Both the position numbers and the translations under genes were made by a program. This document shows, one piece after another, positions 55,767 to 64,000 of a stretch of 64,000 nucleotides of DNA. Position 1 is the first letter of the stretch. Each line of letters opens with the position of its first letter. This DNA comes from Amphiura filiformis (taxonomy: Eukaryota; Echinodermata; Ophiuroidea; Amphilepidida; Amphiuridae): positions 8,819,815 through 8,883,814 of the forward strand of contig NC_092637.1 in NCBI RefSeq assembly GCF_039555335.1, written 5' to 3'. The notes under the pieces were generated by a model that was not told the DNA's origin, made no database searches, and saw only the letters and a list, made by a program, of their open reading frames with translations.

Positions 55767-56208
55767 GAACAATTCCAAGTAAAAACAAAGTTGATTTACT
55801 CACGTTTTTAGTGACGTTTCACCACTACGCTAGTGGCTTCATCAGACTGGCAACTCATCACATCTAACTGCGTGCTTTTATAGGCAACAGGATGCACCGT
55901 GGAGGGCGTGATGAGTTGGTCAAAGATGTTGTTGAGTGATCGTGAAGCCGACAAGACCACCAGGTGGCTGGAAGAAGCCATCTGGATCCGCCCGAAAAGG
56001 ACATGACACTCTAAACAAGGACGAGGGGCCTACTCACTCAACAACATCTTTGACCAACTCATCACGCCCCACAGTGCATCCTGTTGCCTATAAAAGCAAG
56101 CAGTCGGATGTGATGAGTTGCCGGTCTGATGAAGCCACTAGTGTAGTGGTGAAACGTCACTAAAAAACGTGAGTAAATCAACTTTGTTTTTACTTGAATT
56201 GTTCAAAT
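55767..56208. mobile_element. Fold-back retroelement relic (Penelope-like or LINE 3' end)
   Basis: Two arms of about 165 bp are inverted: GAACAATTCCAAGTAAAAAC at the left and its complement near 56188-56208. Both arms carry GTGACGTTTCACCACTAC and AACTCATCAC words. The roughly 90-bp centre reads READKTTRWLEEAIWIR on the plus strand, resembling the C-terminal tail of reverse-transcriptase ORFs, before a stop. Family assignment is tentative. Confidence 0.5.
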
Positions 56209-57082
56209 GAACAAAATTCACAGACAATGTATGATTTCGGTCAGATTTGAATTTCATTACTCTTTGTAGTGTTTAATATCTGTCAACTGTTGAGGCAAGT
56301 TTTCTGATCATTTTAAGGTAAAATGTAAGAAAACCACTTGGCTGCTAATAAAACCTGTGATTCCTGATTTTAATCAAAAACTTTCTTTACTGTAATTAGA
56401 GCACTACAGGCTTCGTGTTTCACAGGGTATTTTAGTACACCATTGGGTATTACAATCATGCAAAAAGTGGAAATTCAAGACAAGTTTGTTGCTGTGAGCA
56501 AATCGCACATTATTGCTTTAACTATAAATCTAGTGAAATAGTGTATACAATGTATTAAAAGGAAATAAAATAAGATTAAAATTGATGACGTTGCTATGAA
56601 AGATTGTTTTATTATCTTTTTGTGATACTTTTTTTTTGGTAAACAAGGTTTGCATGGAAGTGTAGAACATATTGTCCTAATTTTTAATTGCAAAAGTTCA
56701 AATTTGATAATTCATTATTACATAGAAAAAAGTAAATTTCAATTTATTGTTACATAATATTTGGAATTGTGAATATATAATTTACCAGATTTAAATAATT
56801 GCCTGTTTTATAAAAGACAAATTATTGGAGAATAAATTAAAAAAGTAGTTTGATGTCAAGTTTATGTTTAAAATTGCACATAGTCCAGTTTTACTATGTG
56901 AAATTGCATTAAGTCCTATTTTTCAATCCATAAGACTATATCCTAATAAGTCATATGTATTCAAAAATTAAAAACATTCACAATTAATTTAATGTAAGTC
57001 TCTAACAAAATTCCAGTTTTACTATGTGAAGTTACATGAATATCCAATTTATCAATCAGTAGGGCCCTGTTCACGATGTAAT

Positions 57083-57358
57083 TCATTTATCGGCGGAATG
57101 AGGCCTGACGGCAGCTTTCTTATCCTCATCCCCAACAACATCCTCAGAGCTGAGGACTTTACCCACTGGACAGCTGACAGGACGTCTGAAGTTAGTACGA
57201 TACGTAGATTCAAAGTGCATGGATTTTCCGCTCGATGAGTGGGGGCGCTGTGGTGGACGACAAGATTTTGCTGGGGGTGCTGGTTCACCTTTGAAGTGGC
57301 TGTGAAAGATGGATTCGCCCACAAATTTGGTCTTGGGTGGACTGTATTCTTCTACCAG
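57083..57358 (-). CDS. SAXO-like last exon
   Basis: 92 codons including the stop at 57083-57085. Reads LVEEYSPPKTKFVGESIFHS, a PAKSCRPPQRPHS linker, FESTYRTNFRRP and an acidic, basic-ended tail. Acceptor TTTTTTACAG. Confidence 0.85.
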   Translation of the reverse strand: MVEEYSPPKTKFVGESIFHSHFKGEPAPPAKSCRPPQRPHSSSGKSMHFESTYRTNFRRPVSCPVGKVLSSEDVVGDEDKKAAVRPHSADK

Positions 57359-60300
57359 CTGTAAAAAAGGACAAAAATGGAAGGTGTTTTGAAAATTATT
57401 ATATCCTATAAACTTGACGAGAGCATATTTTAAGCGTACATCGCATATTCACTTGGTTGAAACGTGTTTGTTTCTGATTGGCTGCTGAGGCAATCTGCTG
57501 TTGCGGAGAGTGAAAATTTATAAAAAACTTGTTTTATCCGAACCGCACACCACGCTACATACACACCCCTACACACATACTCGACCCTCACACACACCTT
57601 ATAACTCCCAGCTCTCTTTGCTCCATCCCATGCTACAAATTTACTCTTATATTCCGTTCTGTCATCAAATGGTCCACTCTCACCAGCTCCTAGGTTGTTC
57701 TCATATCTACATGCATTGAATACAAGAAGCAACAATTGGTAAAATTAGTTAAGAGTATAATAGCACAGTCGTTTAATACAATACTTTACTTTTAGATTTT
57801 GTTAAGAGGGGAGAAAGCCCCGCTTTGCCCTTGATGGCTATATTTTTGTGTTATCTTCAATAGATAGTAAAGCAAATGCATTTAATATCTGCTATCTTCT
57901 GTAGATAGTAAATCCATGGATATCTGCCATCTTCATCAGTACTGGTAGCAAATACACATATTCTGAATAGAAATCTGTGTAGAAATCTCAGTAGATCTAT
58001 CCTAAATACATTATATTCTGTGTTATCTCCAGTAGATAGCAAATACACAATCTGTGCTATCTGTAGTAGGTAGCAAATACATAACGTATGTGCTATCTTC
58101 AGTAGATAGCAAATTATAAATCTGTGTTATCTTTAGTAGATAGTAAATACAAAAATGTAATCTTCTGTGCTATCTTTAGAAGATAGAAAATACATAATTT
58201 TCTGTGCTATCTTCAGTAGATAGTACATTGTAAAAACAAACATTCTGTGTTATCACCAGTAGATAGCCAATACATCATCTTTTGTGCTCTATGGTATCTT
58301 CAGTAGATAGCAAATACATAATCTCTGCTATCTGTAACAGATAGCAAATACATCTCTTGTATCTTTAGCAGATAGCAAATACTTATCATATGTGCTGTCT
58401 TCAGTAGAAAGCAAATAGAATTCTTCTGTGCCATGTGCGTATTTTGGGGGGGGCTTTGGGGGCGCCAGCCCCCCGGGGTCAAAGTAGGGGGCGGCAAAAC
58501 GAAGGGGCGGCGGAAGAAGAAGAAGGGGGCGGCAAAACGAATTAGCAAAGAAAAAAGGGCTACAAAAATAGGAAAAGCATCAACAATTTTGAAAAAAGGT
58601 TGTGGTTTTGGGACGCTAACACGTAAAATCCTTTTTTTTTTTTTTTTTTTTTTTTTTGCTCTTCACTTTTTCAAACGACCGTGAAAAAATTGGGTCAACC
58701 TTTTCGGGCTGTTAAGGAAGGGGCGGCAAAATTGTTTCTTCTTCAGCCCCCCGGGGTTGGGGCGGCCACGGTATGCCACTGTGTGCTATCTGTCTTAGAT
58801 AGCAAATACATCTGTTGTCTTCAGAAGAAAGCAAATACTTTTCGTATTTGCCATAATCAGTAGGTAGCAAATAATATCCTATATTCTATCTTTAGTAGAT
58901 AGCAAATAGAAACATTCTATGCTAGCTTTAGTGGATAGTGTGCTATCTTTATTAGATAGCATTACATATTTTCTATGATATCTCTAGCAGATATCAAATA
59001 CATATTTTGTGCTATCTGAAGTGCTATCTTTAGAAGATTGCAAACACATAATCATATGTGCTGTCTGTATAGTAGAAAGCAAATACATATATTCTGAGTT
59101 ATCTTCAGTATATAGCAAAAACGTAATCATCTGTGCTGTCTTTAGTAAATAGCAAATACATATTTTGTGTTATCTTCAGTAGATAGCAAAAACGTAATCT
59201 TCTGTGCTATCTTTAATAAACAGCAAAATACATATATTCTGTGTTATCTTTAGTAGATAGAAAATACATTTATTATGTGTTACATTCAGTATGTAGCAAA
59301 AACGTAATCTTCTGTGCTATCTTTAGTAGATAGCAAATACATATATTCTGAGTTATCTTCAGTAGATAGCAAAAACGTAATCTTTGCTATCTTTAATAAT
59401 AGCAAATACATAGTTTTGTGCTATCTTCAAAGCAAAAACGTAATCTTCTGTGCTATCTTTAGTAGATAGCAAAATAATACAAAAACAATCTTCTGTGCTA
59501 TCTTTAGTAGATAGCAAAATAATACAAATTTTTGTGCTATTTTCTGTAGATAGCAAAAACATAATCTTCTGTGCTATCTTTAATAGATAACAAATACATA
59601 TTTTGTGCTATCTTCAGTAGATAGCAAAAACGTAAGCCCCATGTATCAAAATGATCTAGCTCAATTTTATGCAATGCATCATGGGAAGACAAGACTGATC
59701 CTTACCTGCACGGTGCTGCACGACACTTCTCAAAAGCCTGGGGCATAATACTACATGGATCGGTGAAGTCATCTTGGTACGATGTATGGAGACACAGTTT
59801 GCCTTTTTGGTATTTGTAAGCTGGACGCTCTGCCCATGGTTGTCGCTCACGTGGTGGTATTGGCCAAGCTTTGAACGCCATTCGCTGTGTCGTTTTGTCA
59901 TCCAATTTTGTCCCTGTCATGGAAGAAAATTAAGATTTTGGTACATTGAGCCACAATTCCATCTTGCCTGTTCAGTGGCGTAGCAACCAGGGTGGGGTAG
60001 AAGGAGGAACGCGCCCTGGGCGCCACCTTAGGGGACCGAATTGACCAATTCAACATTGATTCTGCGCCCCATAGCAAACTTTTCGCGCGCATTTCAGCAC
60101 AAAAGATCATTTTAAGACCGAATTTCAGTGATGCTTCGTTATAACCAAAATTACTTAGTGTTATTTGTGCAAATTTTCGCGCGCTCCACGTGTAATTGAT
60201 TCAAGATTGTGGGTGGTGGGCGCCATTATGTATCCTTGGCCCCGGGCGCCACAACCCCTAGCTACGCCACTGGGCCTGTTCCATCTATCTTGCAGTAAAA

Positions 60301-63300
60301 ATGACTCTTCATCTAGTACCGCTTTCCTTTCCTCTTTCCCATTTCTCTTTCACTTTTCTCTATCTTCTCTCGCAGCCTTCTCTTTCCATTTCCCGCCTTT
60401 ACTCTTTCTCTTCCGACTCCCACGTCTTTCCCTCTTCCGACTCCCACGTCTTTCCCCTTATGCCCTTCTCCTGACTCTTCCTCTTTGCATCTTCTCCTAT
60501 CTTGCCCTGTTTTTCTTTCTCATGCTCATTTAGGCCTATCTTTCCAGAGAAAAGAGCGCGAGAGGAAGTATAGGAGTGAGATAAATACAGGCCTAATGAC
60601 TTTATAAATACGATGACAAAGAAGCATTATGAAAGCCGCCAGCACCCTCTCCAAAATTGTGCTCGATGCCATAAAGAATGATGATACAGGGGTCGGATTA
60701 GTATTTTAAAGCATAATGGGACACATCTGTAAACAGGCGCAGTACCCTAACCGGCCTACATTTAGAATAAGCCCAATCGCCATTCTAACTTCCGGTTTTG
60801 AGAGCAGTTTTGGGACACTTTGACCTCTGACATATCGGGAAAATTGACGTAATATTATTAATTTTCTTAGTATTGTCGTAACTTTGATCATTAAAAATAC
60901 AAAATAATTAATTTATAAAATACTAATATTTTTTATATTTGTTTTAAATATTGTAAAACATTCTAGATTATATTTTGTACGTACAAAAACCCAATATTTC
61001 TGAATTTTCTGAAAGGTCAAAGGACAAAGTGTCCCAAAACTGCAAAAACTGTCCTACAATGCATTGCAAACTTCCAATGCCGATTGGGCTTATTCTCTTC
61101 AATTCTCTTACCAGTTGGTCTGTATCCCTTCTTGGGTTTATAGCTTTCCTCTGGTTTATGTCCAACATGTTCGGGGAAATCTCTCATCATGATGGTCAAA
61201 TAATCATAGCGCCCGTTGCCATTGCTATTACTAGGTGCCTTTTGTTCTTCCTTAGGCTTGAAGGCTTCACGAGGTTGCTGAGGTGGTTTGGGCGCGAAAT
61301 CCGTTTGATGTGTCGTCTGGTCTTGAATGAATGGTTTTGTAGAGGTGTGAGATTTCTCCGTTGGACGCATTGACTTGGCTGGTTGCACGTTCTCATGTGG
61401 TTTGAAGTCATCCTGTGAGGGAAAATATGTGCAATAATATTTTGTAAAGCGGCAAGAAAGTTTTGATTTCCAAAATTATTTACTGGAATTTTAACTTCCG
61501 TCGGTACACAAGTTGTGCCCTCCCACCCGTTCCGAAATTCTGGCTACGCCACTGAGGGCAAGACTTCTCACAAGGGACAGCTGCCCCTTGCCCCCCCCCC
61601 TCCCCGGTCATGCTATACTGGCCAAAGGGTAGAACCATATTCTTCCAGCGCGCTGCTGAGGAAACTTTTGTGGTTCTTAATATCTTGGTGAAAATTATTT
61701 TACTGGGCAGTGTACTGAGTTTATAATACACATTATGTTGACGATTTTCTAGAGTGAGGATTCTTGTGGAGGCATATTGTTGTGTACTTTTGTGGTTCTT
61801 TTAGAAGCCTATAAGGGTAATTCCTTTTGACGTCTTCCATTTCTCTATCTTTCTGTCCGTCTGTTTCTGAGGCTATATATTTTTGTCGGTGTGTCGGGAT
61901 GTCTGTATGTTTGTCTTGTCTGTCTTGCTTTCCATACGTCTACTTCGTATTTCATCATACCAAGGTCCAACTTGGTCCCCCACAGAAGAGCATTTCTCCC
62001 GATTACCGAATAAGGTGCAACTCTACTAGTCTTATTACAAGACTGCCTACCCTAACCCTAACCCTAAACTCCGTAAACGAGGACTAGACTCAAGTCTAGC
62101 AAGTTGCACCCAATTCGGTAATTGTGCCTTTCTCCCATACTCATTGGTTGTTTGAAGAGTGTCGCCGCTAACTCGTCAGCGTTACATATATACTTACCTG
62201 CACTGTCGTTGTCCCTTTAAATTGGACTTGCAGTACATTAAGATTATTTTTAGGAATCTTGATTTCCGCTGTGCAGCCCTTCTGCTCCTCAGGAGTCCAT
62301 TTCGTATAGGTAGCCTCGTATGCAGAGACAGTATTGAATGGCTTCCTAACAGACGGTTTATGGTTCTGCTCCTTGGGTTTACATGGTGGTCTGCGTGATG
62401 CTTCTTTGCACTTATAATCTATATCATAGGTTGTATCAGTCACCATCTTGGTTTTGCCTCGTTTATATTCACGTTTAGGAGCGTGGGACTTCGTTCGTGT
62501 TGAAGGCTGGTTTTAAGAAAGAAAATGGAAAAGAAAAAATAAGATATTTACATCAATTCAACCGTTAACCCAGAGGACATTCTTGGGCTATCTAGGAGTC
62601 ATCCATGTGGGGTGCGTTCCGCCCTGATGGTTAAGATCTTTGACAATTTTCGTCAAATTTTGCCCCCTTGAAAGTTGGTTTCCTAAATCCACCACCCGAC
62701 TAAAGCCATGGCTACGCCACTGTCGTGAGAGCATGATTAATAGCGTTTTTTTAGATTGAAGGGAAGGGGTATGAACGTTTGGACAGAATTTATTGTGGGA
62801 CGTTAGAGCACATCAGACATATCGAATTGCATTCTGAATATACGAAGAATGTCCTTTTGGTTTTTTGAAATTCGTAATGTAATACACATTTTATGGCAAA
62901 TCATTAAAAATTGATATTTTTGATATTTAACAGTACTTGAAGTAAATTTTATAAATCTGATGATTTATACTTAAAGTGTATGTAGGTGGGATGAAAAGCC
63001 GACGATCAATCAAACAAAATAGGTCTTTTGGGGAAAAAATCCATATCTTTAATATAAAAGGTCAAAATTTTCAATTGATCGTCGGCTTTTACTCCCAGCT
63101 ACATACACTTTAAGAATATATCATTAGATTTATAAAATTTATTTCGAGGACTGTTATATATCAAAAATTTGAAAAATATCAAATTTTAATAATTTGTCAT
63201 AAAATTTGTATTATATCGTAAATTTCAAAAAATTAAAATTATTTGATATCAGAAAGACATTCTTCGAATTCAGAATGCAATTCGATACGTCTGAGGTGCT

Positions 63301-64000
63301 CTCATGTCCCACAAAAATACTGTCGAAACGCCATAAACGCTCATTCTAGATCCATTAAGGAAGCCTATAATCTTTATCCTACCTTATGAGGTACAAACAC
63401 GACCTGATTGGTAGTCCTCATAGTTGAACTGATGTTAACTCCGTGTACAGAATCCTTGTTATTTTTGCTTGGTGGTTTGATACTCTTTCGAGGCGCTTGC
63501 CATGGCCATGCCTTGTATGCCTGAAAAGATAAAAAATATTATGGTTTATTTAACATAAGAGAGATCAAAAAAGCGAGAATCGGGGACAGAGCAGGAGGGG
63601 GGGGGCAATGTCGGCGCTACAGGGCGGGCAAGGGGCATCCGGTCCCCTCAAAATGTTTCTTACCCCCAGTTTGCCCCCCACACTTTTGAGGCAAAACGCA
63701 AAAACTCACGCAAAGTTCCACTTTTTGCGGCAATTTGCCCCCCCCGACATTCACGTTGCCCCCCCCCCTGCCCCCCGAAAAAATTCTGGCGCCGCCACTG
63801 GGGAGAGAGAGAGAAAGCGAGAGAGAACGACATGGAGAAACACAGAGACAGACAGGCAGGAGCTTAGGCAATAGGTATATATCTGAGCTTATCTGCCATG
63901 TCCCTCCGAAGGACGAGTTCTTTTTCATGGTTCACTCACCTGCTGATATTCTGATTGTAGCTCCCCCTTCTGAGCTTGCAGTTGTCTTGTGCGAATCCGC
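57083..64000 (-). CDS. SAXO/FAM154-type axonemal microtubule stabiliser, 3' seven exons (5' end outside window)
   Basis: Seven exons on the minus strand join in frame into at least 466 residues, entering at 64000. SAXO proteins (STOP family) bind and stabilise microtubules of cilia, centrioles and sperm tails through repeated Mn modules. Seen repeats of the TxYxxxY/F type: SEYQQAYKAW, TTYDIDY, SAYEATYTKW, TTHQTDF, LTIMMRDF, TTQRMAFKAW, TSYQDDF, TEYKSKFVAW and STYRTNF. These are spaced by PAKSxRP, KPxxxY and similar Pro/Lys-rich linkers, the standard layout of the family. All junctions have GT/AG ends and compatible phases. It is convergent with TCERG1. I cannot say which vertebrate paralogue (SAXO1, SAXO2 or MAP6-like) is closest. 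Confidence 0.85.
57598..57706 (-). CDS. SAXO-like exon, 36 codons
   Basis: The split codon joins the preceding exon. Reads YENNLGAGESGPFDD and RTEYKSKFVAWDGAKRAGSY. Acceptor GCATGTAG, donor AAG|GTGTGT, which runs into a GT-rich tract. It is the least standard donor of the gene. Confidence 0.78.
57843..59640. repeat. 1.8-kb minisatellite of hairpin units in a SAXO intron
   Basis: Roughly 30 diverged units, each near TGTGCTATCTTTAGTAGATA followed by GCAAATACATA or GCAAAAACGTAA, with periods of about 45-60 bp. Each unit holds a small palindrome GCTATCT...AGATAGC. The array is interrupted once at 58437-58786. The intron lies between exons 59706-59913 and 57598-57706. Confidence 0.85.
58437..58786 (+). 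repeat. GGCGGC-type interspersed repeat inserted in the minisatellite
   Basis: GTGCGTATTTTGGGGGGGGC at the left, CCGGGGTTGGGGCGGCCACG and TATGCCACTG at the right. A poly-T tract lies inside. Same family as 1-195 and 26765-27095. Minisatellite units continue on both sides, which gives sharp boundaries. Confidence 0.7.
59706..59913 (-). CDS. SAXO-like exon, 69 codons
   Basis: Reads KLDDKTTQRMAFKAWPIPPR, ERQPWAERPAYKYQKGK and LHTSYQDDFTDPCSIMPQAF, i.e. two Mn-type repeats. Acceptor CCATGACAG, donor CAG|GTAAGG, ending phase 2. Confidence 0.88.
59965..60280. mobile_element. hAT-like MITE with 8-bp target duplication
   Basis: The element 59973-60272 starts CAGTGGCGTAGCAACCAGGG and ends AGCTACGCCACTG. 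It is flanked by TGCCTGTT and GGCCTGTT (7 of 8 identical). The interior shares GAATTGACCAATTCA and GATTCTGCGCCCC with 54780-54984. The start lies 60 bp upstream of a SAXO exon acceptor. Confidence 0.85.
60300..60530. repeat. Pyrimidine-rich tract with duplicated CTCTTCCGACTCCCACGTC
   Basis: CT-rich sequence in a SAXO intron, with a CTCTTCCGACTCCCACGTCT unit repeated at 60409 and 60432. Open frames across it are low-complexity artefacts. Confidence 0.6.
61112..61412 (-). CDS. SAXO-like exon, 100 codons
   Basis: Reads DDFKPHENVQPAKSMRPTEK, QDQTTHQTDFAPKPPQQP, GNGRYDYLTIMMRDFPEHVG and KPEESYKPKKGYRPTG. Phase 0 start, phase 1 end at donor GTAAGA. Contains two or three Mn-type repeats. Confidence 0.9.
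62002..62122. mobile_element. Small inverted-repeat MITE with internal CCCTAA run
   Basis: ATTACCGAATAAGGTGCAAC left, AGTTGCACCCAATTCGGTAAT-like right end. Between them lies CTAACCCTAACCCTAA (three telomere-like units), too short to be a telomeric tract. SAXO intron. Confidence 0.55.
62198..62506 (-). CDS. SAXO-like exon, 103 codons
   Basis: Reads PSTRTKSHAPKREYKRGK, MVTDTTYDIDYKCKEASRR, NTVSAYEATYTKWTPEEQKG and IPKNNLNVLQVQFKGTTTVQ. Acceptor TTAAAACCAG, donor CAG|GTAAGT, phase 0 at both ends. Confidence 0.9.
62756..63358. mobile_element. TTAA-flanked MITE, family 1, copy C
   Basis: Arms GAACGTTTGGACAGAATTTA left and AAAATACTGTCGAAACGCC right match copies at 15873 and 23753. The right flank is TTAA; the left flank has mutated to TTGA. 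The middle differs from copy A by a short deletion. SAXO intron. Confidence 0.75.
63383..63520 (-). CDS. SAXO-like exon, 46 codons
   Basis: Reads AYKAWPWQAPRKSIKPPSKN and DSVHGVNISSTMRTTNQVVF. It continues the SEYQQ|AYKAW repeat from the previous exon. Acceptor ATCTTTTCAG, donor AAG|GTAGGA, phase 0 at both ends. Confidence 0.88.
63580..63860. repeat. C-rich and GA-rich repeat in SAXO intron
   Basis: CCCCCC-rich stretch resembling the right parts of the degenerate GGCGCCGCCACTG repeats, followed by a GAGAGAGAGA tract at about 63801-63835. Open frames here are artefacts of composition. Confidence 0.5.
63940..64000 (-). CDS. SAXO-like exon, truncated by the window edge
   Basis: The last 20 codons of an exon: RIRTRQLQAQKGELQSEYQQ, ending at donor CAG|GTGAGT in phase 0. 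QSEYQQ is the start of a Mn-type repeat completed by the next exon. Confidence 0.8.

Larger units (their letters stand above)
53578..57082. other. Convergent TCERG1-SAXO intergenic region and 3' UTRs
   Basis: After the tandem coding-end copies, this holds MITEs at 54780, 55041 and 55767. AATAAA on the plus strand near 56563 and 56831, and TTTATT (minus-strand AATAAA) near 56605, are possible polyadenylation signals; none can be chosen from sequence alone. The rest (54030-54770, 55230-55760, 56210-57080) is AT-rich with no gene seen. Confidence 0.5.

Noticed and set aside
55936-56163. 75-codon plus-strand frame in the fold-back element
   Set aside because: A different frame reads READKTTRWLEEAIWIR, which looks like the original coding frame; this frame is incidental.
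57843-59640. CRISPR-like array of repeats and spacers
   Set aside because: Units are diverged and of irregular length without distinct spacers, and the genome is animal; it is a minisatellite.
60165-60533. 122-codon Ser/Leu/Phe-rich plus-strand frame
   Set aside because: Product of a pyrimidine-rich tract in a SAXO intron; hydrophobic only because of CT repeats.
60975-61373. 132-codon plus-strand frame
   Set aside because: Antisense shadow of the SAXO exon 61112-61412.
62040-62070. Telomere-like CCCTAA repeats
   Set aside because: Only about three units, inside a small inverted-repeat element; not a telomere or interstitial telomeric block. A similar short run near 43360-43385 was dismissed for the same reason.

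Overview
Animal (metazoan) genomic DNA: split genes with GT-AG introns, long introns, and a very dense load of short inverted-repeat transposons. The many TAGGCCTA-type words and the protein sequences fit a marine invertebrate deuterostome. An echinoderm or other ambulacrarian is my best guess, but this is an inference from sequence texture and not a demonstrated placement.

Three protein-coding genes can be supported. (1) 7858-8259, minus strand: the first coding exon of a type II phosphatidylinositol 4-kinase (PI4K2). Positions 1-7857 would then be its first intron, with the kinase body left of the window. (2) 25442-53577, plus strand: a complete 18-exon TCERG1 (CA150) gene of 1081 codons, with three WW domains in the N-terminal half and six FF domains in the C-terminal half. 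All junctions are in frame and have GT and AG ends. TCERG1 couples RNA polymerase II elongation to splicing. (3) 57083-64000, minus strand: the 3' seven exons of a SAXO/FAM154-type (STOP family) axonemal microtubule-stabilising protein, entering from beyond the right edge. PI4K2 and TCERG1 are divergent across about 17 kb; TCERG1 and SAXO are convergent, with stop codons 3.5 kb apart. Two weak exon candidates (10847-10976; 11351-11404 joined to 13820-13978) lie in the 17-kb gap.

The rest is mostly mobile DNA. I can delimit several families by terminal inverted repeats plus target-site duplications: three or four families with TTAA targets (piggyBac-like signature), two with TA targets and GGGGA-type ends, hAT-like elements with 8-bp duplications, an 812-833-bp element with 9-bp duplications (Mutator-like signature) present twice in opposite orientation, palindromes sharing TACCGTA ends, a tRNA-derived SINE with a matching empty site elsewhere in the window, and a fold-back retroelement relic. 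Several are nested, up to three deep.

The most unusual signals are two tandem duplications inside TCERG1. In one, the 3' end of exon 13 with its splice donor is repeated six times. In the other, the last coding segment is repeated about four times into the 3' UTR. A 1.4-kb inverted-repeat element at 48.1-49.5 kb carries many copies of one word in both orientations. A 1.8-kb minisatellite of hairpin-forming units lies in a SAXO intron. I saw no rRNA gene, intact tRNA gene, CRISPR array or bacterial-style operon.
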